Source: Archaeoglobus neptunius
Lineage (GTDB): Archaea > Halobacteriota > Archaeoglobi > Archaeoglobales > Archaeoglobaceae
Assembly (NCBI RefSeq): GCF_016757965.1
Contig: NZ_JAEKIW010000005.1
Span: 62,001 to 126,000, forward strand
DNA length: 64,000 bases
Direction: 5' to 3'
Shown: in pieces, positions 26,056 to 35,407 of the stretch
Layout of the letters: each line of letters opens with the position of its first letter
Position numbering within the stretch: position 1 is the first letter of the stretch
Notes under the pieces: model-generated
The model's input: the letters and a program-made list of their open reading frames with translations, nothing else
What the model was told of the DNA's origin: nothing
Database searches by the model: none
Position numbers and translations under genes: made by a program

Positions 26056-26892
26056 ATGTTAACCACATTAATGAGAAGTGCTGAGATTATAGCACGGGAA
26101 AACGGAATTGAAACGATAGCCGTAGTCAGTAAGGCAGATTTTGATGGTTATATTCACGGTCTGGAAGTCATTCAGGCGCCCAAAAAGTTTGCGACCCTTC
26201 TAGACAGCATGATTCATTACTTTGAGGAAAGCACCGAGAAGATAATCGCTGAAAAGTTTTCGCAGATATACCGGACGAAGGAGTACATATCGTCCTATAT
26301 GTATCTCAAGGGATTTGAGATTGACAGGGCGGTTGTTGTCATCGACACTGAAATGCTGAAAGGGATCACAATTTTCGAGTCGGAAAAGAGTGCTTTTTTA
26401 AAAGCAGTGGAGGAATGTGTTGAAAGGATTGATCCCGAGGCCCTTCGGGCGGTGCTTACCGTTGCCATCAATATTGCCCATAAGGGGAGAGAAGGGAGGA
26501 AGATAGGGACAGCGTTCGTTATCGGGGATGTGGAGGAGGTTATGAGCAGATCCAGCCAGCTTATTATAAACCCGTACGAAGGGCACAGGGAAGCTGACAG
26601 AGATATCAAAAACCCTGAAAACTGGGAGAGTGTGATGGAGTTTGCTCAGATAGACGGTGTTTTTGTGTTGGATGAAAAGGGCATCATAATCTCGTGTGGC
26701 CGCTATATCGAGGCTTCAGCCAGAGATCTGGTTGCGAAGATCAGGCGCGGGCTTGGCGGTAGACATATAGCCTGTGCATCGATCACAAAAGAGACTGAAG
26801 CCATTGCGGTTGTTGTTTCGGAGACCGGAGGAGACATCACCGTTTACAAGGATGGCGTGGAGGTAATACACATACCGTCGCTGCTTTTCTGA
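26056..26892 (+). CDS. dacZ: DacZ-type diadenylate cyclase (c-di-AMP synthase), atypical motifs
   Basis: This 278-residue protein has the layout of archaeal DacZ: an N-terminal domain, then GREGRKIGTAFVIGD, then the DAC catalytic region. The family's DGA motif is D200-G-V and the RHR motif reads R236-H-I, followed by ASITKETEAIAVVVSE. The catalytic aspartate is present, but the second arginine is lost, so activity needs testing. DacZ makes c-di-AMP, which controls osmotic balance. The ATG lies about 30 nt after GTTTAAAAC, consistent with a leaderless transcript. Confidence 0.82.
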   Translation: MLTTLMRSAEIIARENGIETIAVVSKADFDGYIHGLEVIQAPKKFATLLDSMIHYFEESTEKIIAEKFSQIYRTKEYISSYMYLKGFEIDRAVVVIDTEMLKGITIFESEKSAFLKAVEECVERIDPEALRAVLTVAINIAHKGREGRKIGTAFVIGDVEEVMSRSSQLIINPYEGHREADRDIKNPENWESVMEFAQIDGVFVLDEKGIIISCGRYIEASARDLVAKIRRGLGGRHIACASITKETEAIAVVVSETGGDITVYKDGVEVIHIPSLLF

Positions 26893-26925
26893 AAAATTTT
26901 TAAGGTGCTGCGGGTGCATAAAAGC

Positions 26926-27267
26926 ATGAAGGATGTTTTTATAGTTGGATGCGGGAGTTACATGGACACCACGTATGGCTGCCCTGGCGAATGGAGGTGC
27001 TTGAAAGCGGCAGCACTGGGTGAAGGAAAGTTTGAAGAGCCGGTCAGGGTTGTCGGGTTTGTGAGATGCGAGTGTCCGGGAAACACGCTGATACCCAACA
27101 TTGGGATGACGATGAAACTATCCGGGATAACTCCTGAAGAGATATACATGAGTTCCTGCATGCTGCGTGATCCGGGATGCCCTTACAGAAGTGCTGAGGA
27201 ATGGGCAAAAATAATTGAGGAGAACACAGGAATCCCTGTAAGGATGGGAACTCACCAGTACAAGTAG
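26926..27267 (+). CDS. CGGC-domain-like cysteine-rich protein
   Basis: This 113-residue protein has cysteines arranged GCGSYMDTTYGCPGEWRC, VRCECPGN and SSCMLRDPGCPY, which fits the CGGC family of putative metal-binding proteins found in anaerobes. Its function is unknown. The start is the ATG at 26926, about 27 nt after an AAAAATTTTTAAGG box, rather than an upstream GTG in the same frame. It ends exactly where the convergent metG gene ends. Confidence 0.68.
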   Translation: MKDVFIVGCGSYMDTTYGCPGEWRCLKAAALGEGKFEEPVRVVGFVRCECPGNTLIPNIGMTMKLSGITPEEIYMSSCMLRDPGCPYRSAEEWAKIIEENTGIPVRMGTHQYK

Positions 27268-29241
27268 TCAGCAAACCCTCGTTCCCGGATCCACATCCTT
27301 CTCGGGAGTTAACAGTATTGCTCTTCCATCTTTCTCGGCTGCCAGTATCATGCCCTTGCTCTCAACTCCCATGAACTTTGCAGGTCTGAGGTTGGCGAGT
27401 ACGACCACAAGCTTGCCTTCGAGCTCTTCAGGTTTGTAGTCTTCAGCAATTCCTGAAACGATCTGTCTCTGCTCGTCTCCAATGTCCACTATAAGCTTAA
27501 TCAGTTTTTTACTCTTTTTGATTTTTTCAGCTTTCAGAACTTTTCCGATTCTGATATCGAGCTTCTGGAAATCTTCAATGGTAACCTCTTCCTTCTCTTC
27601 CTTTTCTTTTTCTCCCATGAACCTTTTTTCCATGATTTTCTGAAGCCTCTCGATAACATCATCCTCAATCTTTGTAAAGGGAACTTCCGGTTTGTCCAGC
27701 TTCATAACCGAATCAACCGAGTAGGCATCGCTTAGCCTGCAGTGCTCGATGTCCAAACTCATCGCTCTGGCCATCTTTTCCATGCTTCTTGGCATAACTG
27801 GATAGGCGAAAATGATGAGGGCCTTGGCAAGCTGCAGACATGATGCAACGGCTTTCCTTGCAGCCTCTCTGTCGGTTTTGATAAGCTCCCAGGGCTTTGC
27901 ACTCTGGAAGTAAACGTTTCCATAAGTTGCGAGTTCCATGAATGCGTCGCTTGCGATCTTGAATTCCCATTCTTCCAGCGCTGTTAAAATCTTCTTCTCC
28001 GTCTCTTTGATTTTTTCAATGACCTCTTCATCCACACCTTCCATATTTACCTCGCCAAAGTTCTTCCAGGCAAAGAGCAAAACCCTGTAGAGGAAGTTCC
28101 CGAGGGTTGCGATAATCTCATTGTTGACCTTCTCCCTGAACACATCCCATGAGAAGTTCAGGTCTTTCTGATGAGAGGTGTAGTTGACGATGTAGTATCT
28201 CAGATAGTCCGGACTGAGGTTGGATTTGAGGTAGTCCTCTTCAACCCACACAACGTAACCCCTTGATTTGGAGAAGGTCTTGCCCTCGACCTTTACCATC
28301 CCGCTCGCCACGATGGCGGATGGCAGTGTGTAATCTGCACCTTTCAGCATTGCAGGCCAGAATATGCAGTGATGATAGACGATATCCAGACCTATGAAGT
28401 GTATTATTTCTCCCTCTCCATCGATCCAGATCTTTCTCCAGTCACAGTCCTTTTTTTCACAGGCTTTTTCGGTGAAACTTATGTATCCGATTGGGGCATC
28501 AACCCAGACGTAAACCACGAGCCCCTCCTCTTTCGGAAACCTCACACCCCATTCCAGGTTCCGGGTTATGCACCAGTCCCTCAAATTTTTTACCCAGTTT
28601 CTGGCGTAGTTCAGTGCGTTTTCTGTTCCCTTTAAACTGGACAGATAGTCCTCAAGAAAGTCCCTGAATTCAGTAAGCTTGAAGAAATAGTGCTTCTGGC
28701 TTCTGAACTCAGCCTTTGAACCACAGATCTTGCACCTCGGCTCTTTTATTTCCCCTGGCTCCAGATGCCTTCCACATCCCTGATCGCACTCATCACCCCT
28801 TGCCACTGCGCCGCAGTGTGGACAGATTCCCTCAACGTATCTGTCAGGAAGAAATCTCTTGCATTTGGGACAGTAGGCGAGCATTATCTCTTTTGGGTAA
28901 ATATAGCCCTTGTCAATCAGTCTGCTGACGATTTCGGCCGTCCTTCTGTGGTGATATTCTGCGTCAGTCCTGCCGTAATAGTCAAATTTTATGTCCAGTG
29001 CATCAAAGATTTTTATAAAATGATTGTGGTAAATGTCTATCAACTCTCTTGGACTAAGACCCTGCTGTTCGGCGTTGACAACTATCGGTGTACCATGACA
29101 GTCGCTTCCGCATACGAAAACGACGTCTTCTCCAGCCATTCTGAGGTATCTAACATAAACATCCGCCGGAACGTAGGTTCGGAGATGACCGATATGTGCC
29201 TTACCGTTAGCGTAAGGGAGTCCACAGGTTACGAGCTTCAT
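27268..29241 (-). CDS. metG: Methionyl-tRNA synthetase
   Basis: This 657-residue class I synthetase has the HIGH-type motif [12 protein letters not shown], a zinc domain with CPKCKRF, CPHCG and further CxxC, and the KMSKS-type TFSKSRGYV. After about residue 545 a C-terminal EMAP/Trbp111-like domain follows ([28 protein letters not shown]), used for tRNA binding. Length and order are those of archaeal and bacterial MetRS with fused C-terminal domain. It lies just downstream of the PAS kinase gene on the same strand. Confidence 0.96.
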   Translation of the reverse strand: MKLVTCGLPYANGKAHIGHLRTYVPADVYVRYLRMAGEDVVFVCGSDCHGTPIVVNAEQQGLSPRELIDIYHNHFIKIFDALDIKFDYYGRTDAEYHHRRTAEIVSRLIDKGYIYPKEIMLAYCPKCKRFLPDRYVEGICPHCGAVARGDECDQGCGRHLEPGEIKEPRCKICGSKAEFRSQKHYFFKLTEFRDFLEDYLSSLKGTENALNYARNWVKNLRDWCITRNLEWGVRFPKEEGLVVYVWVDAPIGYISFTEKACEKKDCDWRKIWIDGEGEIIHFIGLDIVYHHCIFWPAMLKGADYTLPSAIVASGMVKVEGKTFSKSRGYVVWVEEDYLKSNLSPDYLRYYIVNYTSHQKDLNFSWDVFREKVNNEIIATLGNFLYRVLLFAWKNFGEVNMEGVDEEVIEKIKETEKKILTALEEWEFKIASDAFMELATYGNVYFQSAKPWELIKTDREAARKAVASCLQLAKALIIFAYPVMPRSMEKMARAMSLDIEHCRLSDAYSVDSVMKLDKPEVPFTKIEDDVIERLQKIMEKRFMGEKEKEEKEEVTIEDFQKLDIRIGKVLKAEKIKKSKKLIKLIVDIGDEQRQIVSGIAEDYKPEELEGKLVVVLANLRPAKFMGVESKGMILAAEKDGRAILLTPEKDVDPGTRVC

Positions 29242-29276
29242 GGAGTGGAAAGAAACGGAGGGGTAAATAACGTTTT

Positions 29277-30593
29277 TTAATCAGCGGTTTTCAACCTGAC
29301 CTCGAACACCGTACCACTGGGAGTATTGTCATAGACTGTAATAAACCCATCATAAAATTCAATCAGCTTTTTGGTTATGAAGAGTCCCACTCCAGACCCT
29401 GATGTTGAGAACCCCTCATCAAATATCTTCGCTTTGATTTCGTCGGGAATCCCCCTACCATCGTCCCTGACCCTCAGAATCCCCCAGCTCCCGTCCCTCT
29501 CCACCTCAACTTCAACGCTTCCCCCTGAATGCTGAACAGCATTCTGAACGAGATTGAACACAATGGTCCTCAACCCCTCATTTGCCAGAACCAGAACCTC
29601 CTCACCATTATATGCCACGTCAAAGTTCTCCGCCACCTCCTTCGCAATTAAGTCCATTCTTGTTGGAAACAGCTCTCCAGCCGCCTTCTCGAGATTTGCC
29701 ATCTCTCTTATCATTTTGGTGATAAAGTCAATGCTCCTTATAGCCTTTTGAGAGAGGTCATCCCCGGTGACTTCAAGAACTGCTCTCACATACGTCAACG
29801 CATTTGCTATATCATGTCTGAGTGTTTTATTGAGGAGCTTCAGATACTCCTCCCTTTTACTGAGCTTCTCGTTTAAACTGTGAATCTCAGTTGTCTCAAC
29901 AACTGTTGCAGCAACGGCAGGAAGCCCCTTGTACATGATTCGATTTGGTCTGGCTGTAATCCACTTGACCTTCCCATCTTTAGTAACTATTCTCCAGCTG
30001 TATGTTTCCAGCCTCCTTTTGCCCGTAACCCTCTCAAGGAATCTGGTGTAGACCGTATCCCGATCTGCCGGATGGATGATGGAGAACGGATTTTTTCCCA
30101 GAAGCTCCTCTTTGGTATATCCTGTTAGCTCTTCCAGAGCCTTGTTAACGTAAACAAACTTTTCGTTCTGGATGATATAAACTGCAGAGAGAGACTCTTC
30201 TATCAGAGCTCTGTAAAACTCCTCGCTCTCTTTCAGCCTGTTCTCAAGCTTTTTCATTTTTGTGATGTCTATCCAGTTTCCGAGGACAAGGTTCTCATCA
30301 CCGATTTTTATTGGTCTTGCAAATCCGAGAACCCACCTGACCTTGCCATCTTTTCTCACATACCTGGCTTCATAAAAAGCTTCTTCACCTTTTATGGCTT
30401 TCCTTGACGCACCAACCACCTTTGGCAAATCCTCTTCATAGGCAAGATCGACGATTTTCATGCTGTAGAGTTCCTTTTTACTGTATTTTGTGGCCTTCTC
30501 TACTATGTCATTTACGTAAATTACATTGAAATTCCTGTCATGAACATACACGGCCACCAGAGCCTTGTCCACAAGATCCCTGAACTCGATCAC
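29277..30593 (-). CDS. PAS-domain sensor histidine kinase
   Basis: The 438-residue cytoplasmic kinase has PAS 1 (residues ~1-115), PAS 2 (~125-240), a dimerisation/H-box ([18 protein letters not shown], phosphoacceptor H) and a HATPase domain with [23 protein letters not shown] and [15 protein letters not shown]. No membrane segment or receiver domain is seen and no response regulator is adjacent, so it is an orphan kinase. Two PAS domains point to intracellular sensing of redox, oxygen or a small ligand, which is not identifiable from sequence. Confidence 0.9.
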   Translation of the reverse strand: MIEFRDLVDKALVAVYVHDRNFNVIYVNDIVEKATKYSKKELYSMKIVDLAYEEDLPKVVGASRKAIKGEEAFYEARYVRKDGKVRWVLGFARPIKIGDENLVLGNWIDITKMKKLENRLKESEEFYRALIEESLSAVYIIQNEKFVYVNKALEELTGYTKEELLGKNPFSIIHPADRDTVYTRFLERVTGKRRLETYSWRIVTKDGKVKWITARPNRIMYKGLPAVAATVVETTEIHSLNEKLSKREEYLKLLNKTLRHDIANALTYVRAVLEVTGDDLSQKAIRSIDFITKMIREMANLEKAAGELFPTRMDLIAKEVAENFDVAYNGEEVLVLANEGLRTIVFNLVQNAVQHSGGSVEVEVERDGSWGILRVRDDGRGIPDEIKAKIFDEGFSTSGSGVGLFITKKLIEFYDGFITVYDNTPSGTVFEVRLKTAD

Positions 30594-30638
30594 GTAAAAG
30601 AGTTCACTTACAGGTTTTTAAAAATTTTTCAAAAAAAA

Positions 30639-32270
30639 TTAGAATTCAGGCATTTCGGGCATATCACTGCCCTTGCCCTTTTCCTTCTCGAGACCTTTTG
30701 CTGCTATAACGTCGTCGATTCTCAGGATCATTACCGCCACTTCTGTGGCTGACCCTATGGCCTGTGTCTTGACTCTGAGAGGCTCAAAGACACCTTTTTC
30801 CTTCATGTCAACAACTTTTCCACTCTCAACGTCGACTCCTGCGTATGTCTGTCCGTTTTCATGGGCGGACTTCAGCTCGACAAGGACATCAATCGGGTCA
30901 ATTCCTGCGTTTTCAGCAAGGGTTCTTGGAATGATCTCAAGGGCTGTGGCGAATGCCTCAACTGCAAGCTGCTCCCTTCCACCGAGGGACGGCGCCCACT
31001 CCCTGAGCTTCAGGCTGACTTCGATTTCAGGAGCCCCTGCGCCAACAACGACCTTACCATCCTCTACGGCGCAGGCCACAACTCTGACAGCATCTTCAAG
31101 CCCTCTTGCGATCTCCTCAACCACGTGTTCGGTTCCTCCCCTGACGAGTATTGTTACGGCCTTCGGGTTCTTGCAGCCAGTTACGAAAACCATCTTCTCA
31201 TCGCCAACCTTTCTCTCCTCGACCACTGCCGCCTCTCCGAGGTCTTCACCGCTTATATCTCTGAGGTCTGTCAGAATCTTTGCTCCGGTTGCCTTTGAAA
31301 GTTTCTCCATGTCGCTCTTCTTAACTCTTCTCACTGCGAGAACTCCTGCCTTCGCCAGATAGTACTGGGCAAGGTCATCAATACCCTTCTGGCAGAACAG
31401 CACGTTCGCACCGGCGTTGACGATCTTGTCCACCATCTCCTTGAGCATCGCCTCTTCCTGCTCAATGAACTTCTGGAGCTTCTCCGGGTCGGTAATTCTT
31501 ATCTTTGCATCTATTTCAGTCTCCTTAACCTCAAGGGCTGAGTCAAGGAGCAGGATTTTTGCGTTTTCTATTTTCTTGGGCATTCCGGGGTGCACAACCT
31601 CTTTATCAAGAACGATGCCGTCAACAAGTTCGGTCTCCTCAATACTTCCACCCTGCCTCTTTTCGATCTTGATGAAGTCAGTGTTGACCTCCACCTTACC
31701 GTCCTTCTCCTCTGCAATCATTTTAACCGCTCTAACCGCAATGTCTGCAAGTTTCTCCAGTGCAACCTCTGCACCCTTGCCCGTCATTGCGGTTGAGGCA
31801 ATCTTCCTCAGAACATCGTCGTCATCCCTGCTGATCGGGATTGCCACCTCACTCAAGATTTGAAGAGCTTTTTCTGCTGCAAGCCTGTAACCATTTGCGA
31901 TTATTGCAGGATGGATATCCTGATCAAGCAACTCCTCAGCCCTTTTCAGCAGCTCTCCAGCCAGAACTACCGCCGTTGTGGTACCATCTCCAACCTCGTT
32001 GTCCTGGGTCTTTGCAACCTCTATTATCATTTTGGCCGCCGGATGCTCCACATCAATTTCCTTCAAAATCGTGACACCGTCATTGGTTATGACCACATCT
32101 CCGAGGCTATCGACAAGCATCTTATCCATTCCTTTTGGCCCGAGAGTACTCCTCACAGCCTCTGAAATCACTCTTGCGGCCATAATATTCATCCTCTGAG
32201 CATCTCTACCAATCGTCCTCTGAGTTCCCTCTCTCAATATCAACACAGGTTGACCCTGTAACGTTGCCAT
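30639..32270 (-). CDS. thsA: Thermosome (group II chaperonin) subunit
   Basis: This 543-residue HSP60-family subunit has the archaeal start [39 protein letters not shown], the ATPase motif [12 protein letters not shown] and the usual late [12 protein letters not shown]. It ends [10 protein letters not shown], a charged version of the usual GGM tail. Archaeoglobus normally has two subunits; whether this one is alpha or beta cannot be decided here. The start is ATG after a strong AAGGAGGTGAT site, and a strong TATA box lies upstream. Confidence 0.95.
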   Translation of the reverse strand: MATLQGQPVLILREGTQRTIGRDAQRMNIMAARVISEAVRSTLGPKGMDKMLVDSLGDVVITNDGVTILKEIDVEHPAAKMIIEVAKTQDNEVGDGTTTAVVLAGELLKRAEELLDQDIHPAIIANGYRLAAEKALQILSEVAIPISRDDDDVLRKIASTAMTGKGAEVALEKLADIAVRAVKMIAEEKDGKVEVNTDFIKIEKRQGGSIEETELVDGIVLDKEVVHPGMPKKIENAKILLLDSALEVKETEIDAKIRITDPEKLQKFIEQEEAMLKEMVDKIVNAGANVLFCQKGIDDLAQYYLAKAGVLAVRRVKKSDMEKLSKATGAKILTDLRDISGEDLGEAAVVEERKVGDEKMVFVTGCKNPKAVTILVRGGTEHVVEEIARGLEDAVRVVACAVEDGKVVVGAGAPEIEVSLKLREWAPSLGGREQLAVEAFATALEIIPRTLAENAGIDPIDVLVELKSAHENGQTYAGVDVESGKVVDMKEKGVFEPLRVKTQAIGSATEVAVMILRIDDVIAAKGLEKEKGKGSDMPEMPEF

Positions 32271-32312
32271 TTACATCACCTCCTTATTTGCAGATATTGG
32301 TGGATTGGGACT

Positions 32313-32327
32313 TCTATATAAACTTTT
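32313..32327 (-). promoter_or_regulatory. TATA box of the thermosome gene
   Basis: On the minus strand the sequence reads AAAAGTTTATATAGA, a strong archaeal BRE/TATA. The transcript would carry a leader of roughly 20 nt including AAGGAGGTGAT before the ATG at 32270. No clear heat-shock operator was found by eye. Confidence 0.6.
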
Positions 32328-32436
32328 CGCTCAGTAAGATGACCTGTCTTTTCCCGAAATTATCTCCCAACTTCAACAAACCCATATGTGAAACTCGACG
32401 AGATGCGATCACTTACGCTCAGCATAGGAGTGTTAA

Positions 32437-32760
32437 CGACAGGAAGCGATAAAATGGATAAGGAAGAAAGAGAAGGGAACACCAACCAGAACAATAGCAG
32501 AGATTGAAAACATAACACCAAGAAGAGTAAACGATTACAGGCAATACAAAGAAGCTGGAGAAATTCCCGAACTAAGAAGGCCGGGGAGACCTAAAAAAGA
32601 ATTATCAGAAGAAGAAATAGAAGCTATTAAAGACGCCTAGGAGGAATACATGTGCAATGCAATAGTTCTCCAGAAAATACTAAAGGAACGAGGTTACAGC
32701 ATAAGCAAGAACAAAATCCATGTTGAAAATGGTTGAAGAAGTTATGTGGTCACGGCCTTG
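32437..32760 (+). pseudogene. IS481-like transposase, N-terminal remnant
   Basis: Reading the plus strand from 32437, translation gives a helix-turn-helix with TRTIAEIENITPRRVNDY, then ELRRPGRPKKELSEEEIEA, a classic signature of archaeal IS481-type transposases. An in-frame TAG (32638-32640) stands where a tryptophan is expected, and reading through continues EEYMCNAIVLQKILKERGYS. After about 32720 the frame shifts. The catalytic DDE region is absent here but a C-terminal piece of a similar protein lies at 33745-34079. No start codon or terminal inverted repeat was identified, so the element is dead. Confidence 0.75.
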
Positions 32761-32881
32761 TTTTATTTGTTGTATTTTGTTATATTTTTGATTATTTATT
32801 TAGTTAAGATATCGATCACTGGTAATATCAAATAAGATAAAGTTCCGAAATATTAATATTTCGATTAACCTAAATTTAACT

Positions 32882-33217
32882 ATGGACAAGAGCGAACTGC
32901 TGAAGAGAAAGCAGGAGTGGCTCGAAAAGATTAAAAAGGAAGGGAAGCTGAGAGATCCAACGGAAGATCACAAAATAGGTTTGATCGCTCTGCAGAACAA
33001 GATAAGAAGAGAGATCCTAAAATTTATCGGAATCGGTAGCAAAAGGACTTTTGGTGAGATAAAAGAGATGTTCAGACTCAGCGATACTCAAGCCAAGATG
33101 CATTTGGATTTACTTGAGCAAGCTTTGTTTGTCGAATCTTTCGATGAGAATGGCAAGAAGTGTTATGCACTAACGCCAAGAGGAAAAGCTTATCTTGAAA
33201 ATGTGGAGTGGAGGTGA
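32882..33217 (+). CDS. Winged-helix transcriptional regulator (ArsR/MarR-like)
   Basis: This 111-residue protein has a charged N-terminal helix (LLKRKQEWLEKIKKEGKL), then a winged helix: IRREILKFIGIGSKRTFGEIKEMFRLSDTQAKMHLDLLEQALFVE and a wing ending YALTPRGKAYLEN. It is immediately upstream of the broken AhpD-like gene, whose ribosome binding site overlaps its last codons (GGAGGTGA), so it may have regulated that operon. It is intact while its neighbours are decayed. The upstream promoter region near 32850-32880 is very AT-rich. Confidence 0.72.
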   Translation: MDKSELLKRKQEWLEKIKKEGKLRDPTEDHKIGLIALQNKIRREILKFIGIGSKRTFGEIKEMFRLSDTQAKMHLDLLEQALFVESFDENGKKCYALTPRGKAYLENVEWR

Positions 33218-33220
33218 ATT

Positions 33221-33506
33221 ATGGTTTATGAAGTGTTAAAAAAGAAGGGATAGACTTTGAAGTTTCAGCAAAGAGATCATGAAAGATGGAGCGATACCGG
33301 CAAGGATGAAGAGGCTAATTGCGATCGCAAGTGCGGTAGCTGTTGGCTGCGACTTTTGCGTTGATCACCATGTAAAGCTTGCGTATCAAGAGGGAATAAG
33401 CAGAAAGGAGATTGTAGAGGTGATATTAGTGGCATCCCTTGTCAGATTCGGCTCTGGAGTTAGATATGTTTTGGGTGAAAGCGATGAAAATACTGGTGTG
33501 CGGTAA
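33221..33506 (+). pseudogene. AhpD/carboxymuconolactone-decarboxylase-like gene with two frameshifts
   Basis: From the ATG at 33221 (after GGAGGTGA) the frame reads MVYEVLKKKG then stops. Adding one A in the A-run at 33238-33243 and one T in the T-run at 33263-33265 joins it, exactly in phase, to the frame from 33279: KDGAIPARMKRLIAIASAVAV and CDFCVDHHVKLAYQEG, the CxxC-xx-HH redox motif of AhpD-like proteins. The intact family member would be about 95 residues. It is either a decayed gene or two homopolymer sequencing errors. A shorter product from the ATG at 33279 would keep the CxxC but lose the N-terminal helix. Confidence 0.72.
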
Positions 33507-33760
33507 AGGTGCTTGCGGAAAGAGTGTTGTGGTTGCCTTAATTGCAAAAGAACTTGCGAAAGAAGGTAGGGTTCTTGTTGTTGATACAGATGAGTCCAAT
33601 TTCGGTATGTACAGAAATTTCGGTGTTGAGTATCCCAAAGACTTTATGGAGTTCTTAGGAGGCAAGGATGTCGTAAGAACAAAAGTAGTGATAGAACAAA
33701 GATGTTCAAAGAAATTACGAAATTCCAGATGATTACCTCGTTAGCTGGAGGTAAACCAAA
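33484..33760 (+). pseudogene. CooC-like ATPase, truncated
   Basis: The start ATG at 33484 has GGTGA upstream and overlaps the AhpD-like stop. MKILVCGKGACGKSVVVALIAKEL contains the deviant Walker A (GKGACGKS) of MinD/CooC-type ATPases, and VLVVDTDESNFGMYRNFG is the switch region. The usual GGKxxVR follows, then the frame shifts and stops at 33732. Fragments in other frames (KMFKEITKF, PDDYLVSWR) continue the family to about 33760, where transposase sequence begins. CooC loads nickel into CO dehydrogenase; this copy cannot be functional, as about three quarters of the protein is missing. Confidence 0.68.
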
Positions 33761-34079
33761 ACCAACTTAACTGACCGTGTGAATCACGTAAATAGATGCA
33801 GATGCCGTATTATCTCAACAGAGCATAGATTAACCACATCGTATGGAATCTCCTGGTACAAAGCTGGTAACTTCCAGAATAAAGCATCCCCAAACAAACG
33901 GCAAGATAGAGAAATCTTTGACTGCCACAGCAGGTACAGAGATGGCTTCGTTTACTGGTACAACAACGTTATAACGTTAGATTCCATGAGAACCTTGCAC
34001 CAAACACCATCTCCAGACGCCAGAAGATGCATTCTGGAGCAGGTAGCCTGTTGAAGTTAAGGGTTTGTTTGGCAGCTAA
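33745..34079 (+). pseudogene. IS481-like transposase, C-terminal remnant
   Basis: Three forward frames together give the end of a DDE transposase: GKPKPT-LTDR, SRIKHPQTNGKIEK, EIFDCHSRYRDGF, VYWYNNV and TPEDAFWSR, ending at TAA 34077-34079. Several frameshifts and internal stops disrupt it. KHPQTNGKIEK and the WYNN motif are hallmarks of the IS481/IS3-like catalytic core around the glutamate. It is in the same orientation as the N-terminal remnant at 32437, with about 90 residues of the protein lacking between the two pieces. Confidence 0.75.
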
Positions 34080-34187
34080 GCTTTTCGATGAGATGTTGGG
34101 GAATGAGTGAGTTTAGAAGGGTTTAAAAGGTCAAAAATTTTTGGACCATATAAACCCACTAGCTTTACAAAAACTTTATAAACGTTT

Positions 34188-34204
34188 ATTTAACAGCGTT
34201 TAAT
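34188..34204 (+). promoter_or_regulatory. Putative AACAGYGTT operator before the DsrE-like gene
   Basis: ATTTAACAGCGTTTAAT is a near-perfect palindrome immediately before the ATG at 34205. A TATA box CTTTATAAAC at 34174-34183 puts the expected transcription start at about its 3' edge. Similar boxes lie at the starts of the 36173 and 39158 transcripts. Confidence 0.5.
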
Positions 34205-34597
34205 ATGGAGCAGGACAGGATAAACGGCATCATCATCCACAGCGGTGAGTGGGATAGGATATATCACGGATTCAGCATCGCGAGCGTTCTTGCATCAATG
34301 GGGGAGGAAACACAGGTGTTCCTGTCATACTGGGCATTGAAAAACCTGTGCAGAGGATATGAGGTGTTTGAAAGCGAAGAGGCTGAAAGGGAGATACGAG
34401 AGGGTATGAAAAAGGGAATTGTGAAAAGAATCGAGCAGGTTGTGAATGTTGGCAAAGCTTTCGGAACACTCAGGGTCATTGCCTGTTCCGGAAGCATGGC
34501 CCTTTTCAACATCAGGGAAGATGAACTTCCATCCTGGGTTGATAAAGTGGGGGGCCTAACCGAGGTTCTCGGTGCAGATAATGTGATCTTTATTTAA
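34205..34597 (+). CDS. DsrE-family sulfur-transfer-like protein
   Basis: This 130-residue protein has the DsrE/DsrE2 fold pattern: GIIIHSGEWDRIYHGFSIASVLASMGEETQVFLSYWAL in the first half and LRVIACSGSMALFNIRED with the conserved cysteine (about residue 95) later, then a C-terminal ADNVIFI. DsrE2-like proteins carry persulfide in sulfur relays and accompany TusA and rhodanese-like proteins. The gene starts immediately after a palindromic operator and heads the 34.2-39.2 kb island. It is monocistronic unless the 101-bp gap to 34699 is read through. Confidence 0.78.
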   Translation: MEQDRINGIIIHSGEWDRIYHGFSIASVLASMGEETQVFLSYWALKNLCRGYEVFESEEAEREIREGMKKGIVKRIEQVVNVGKAFGTLRVIACSGSMALFNIREDELPSWVDKVGGLTEVLGADNVIFI

Positions 34598-34698
34598 ACT
34601 TCTTTATTCAAAATAATTGAATTTGACTGCAGCAAATTTGGAGTAAACCGAAAGTTTTAGGGAAAAAGTAGACATCCACTGAAATCTCAGGTTATTCC

Positions 34699-35103
34699 AT
34701 GAGACAGTGGCCGGTTAAGATACTGCTTGTCCATCCGAAGGCGGAATTTATGCAGGATAGGAAGCTAACACTCGCCGCAGATTGCGCTGTGCTTATAAAC
34801 AGAGAACTTGGAGATCGATTCGCCAAGGAGACAGTTATAATAGGCTGTCCGATGCTTGAAGACCCGAAAAGAACGTTTGAGAAAATAAAAATGATAATGG
34901 CCGAATCCAGTGCTGAAGAGATAGACGTCTACACCATGGAGGTGCCCTGCTGCATTGCCATGCAGATGATGGTTGAAAAATCTGCAGGGGATAAGAAGGT
35001 TAACAGGTATATTGTGAGAGTGGGAGGAGAGGTCGAGGATTACAGGGGGTTTATAGATGAGAGGATGATTGAGGCAGAGAAGAGAGCTCACAGAGGACAT
35101 TGA
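34699..35103 (+). CDS. Cysteine-rich WPV-domain partner of a ferredoxin
   Basis: This 134-residue protein starts MRQWPVKILLVHPKAEFMQD. It has cysteines at C29 (LAADCA), C50 (IIGCPMLEDP) and C84-C85 (EVPCC). From memory these are the landmarks of the domain that usually follows a 2[4Fe-4S] ferredoxin domain in one polypeptide in many anaerobes. Here the ferredoxin half is a separate downstream gene, so the domain order is reversed and the protein split. It probably binds an Fe-S cluster or metal. Its function is unknown. Confidence 0.65.
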   Translation: MRQWPVKILLVHPKAEFMQDRKLTLAADCAVLINRELGDRFAKETVIIGCPMLEDPKRTFEKIKMIMAESSAEEIDVYTMEVPCCIAMQMMVEKSAGDKKVNRYIVRVGGEVEDYRGFIDERMIEAEKRAHRGH

Positions 35104-35122
35104 GATTGGACAGGTGATCGGT

Positions 35123-35407
35123 GTGAGGAGGAAGATAATAGCGATCGATAGAGAGATGTGCATAGGGTGTGGCAGGTGCGTCAATGCCTGCCCCACATCA
35201 GCCTTAACTCTCGAAGACGAAAAGGCGAAGCTCGTTGATGAGAAACTGTGCGATGGATATGGATCATGCATAGCAGTCTGCCCCAGCAATGCTCTGTACA
35301 TCGAAATCAGAGATGCCGAACCGTTTGACTGGAGCATTCTGGAGAGAATAGATTTTGATTCCTTCCTTGAAAAGCTTGCGAAGCACCACAAGCCTGCAGA
35401 GCTATGA
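35123..35407 (+). CDS. Ferredoxin-type 4Fe-4S protein
   Basis: About 94 residues, starting GTG (35123) four bases after GGTGAT; upstream open-frame extension is not supported. The first cluster has C13-x2-C-x2-C-x3-CP (CIGCGRCVNACP). The second has only three cysteines in CDGYGSCIAVCP (C43, C49, C53), with Tyr46 in place of the expected cysteine. This pattern is normal for the family whose other half is the gene at 34699. It follows that gene after a 19-nt gap and is 4 nt overlapped with the membrane gene after it. It likely passes electrons to the preceding protein. Confidence 0.8.
   Translation: MRRKIIAIDREMCIGCGRCVNACPTSALTLEDEKAKLVDEKLCDGYGSCIAVCPSNALYIEIRDAEPFDWSILERIDFDSFLEKLAKHHKPAEL

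Noticed and set aside
31417-31863. Long plus-strand open frames opposite the thermosome gene
   Set aside because: They are low-complexity, Ser/Thr-rich shadows of the well-conserved thermosome coding strand and have no recognised motif.
32437-34079. Composite transposon carrying the regulator-AhpD-CooC genes
   Set aside because: No terminal inverted repeats or target duplication could be seen and both transposase pieces are broken, so only decayed insertion remnants are claimed.
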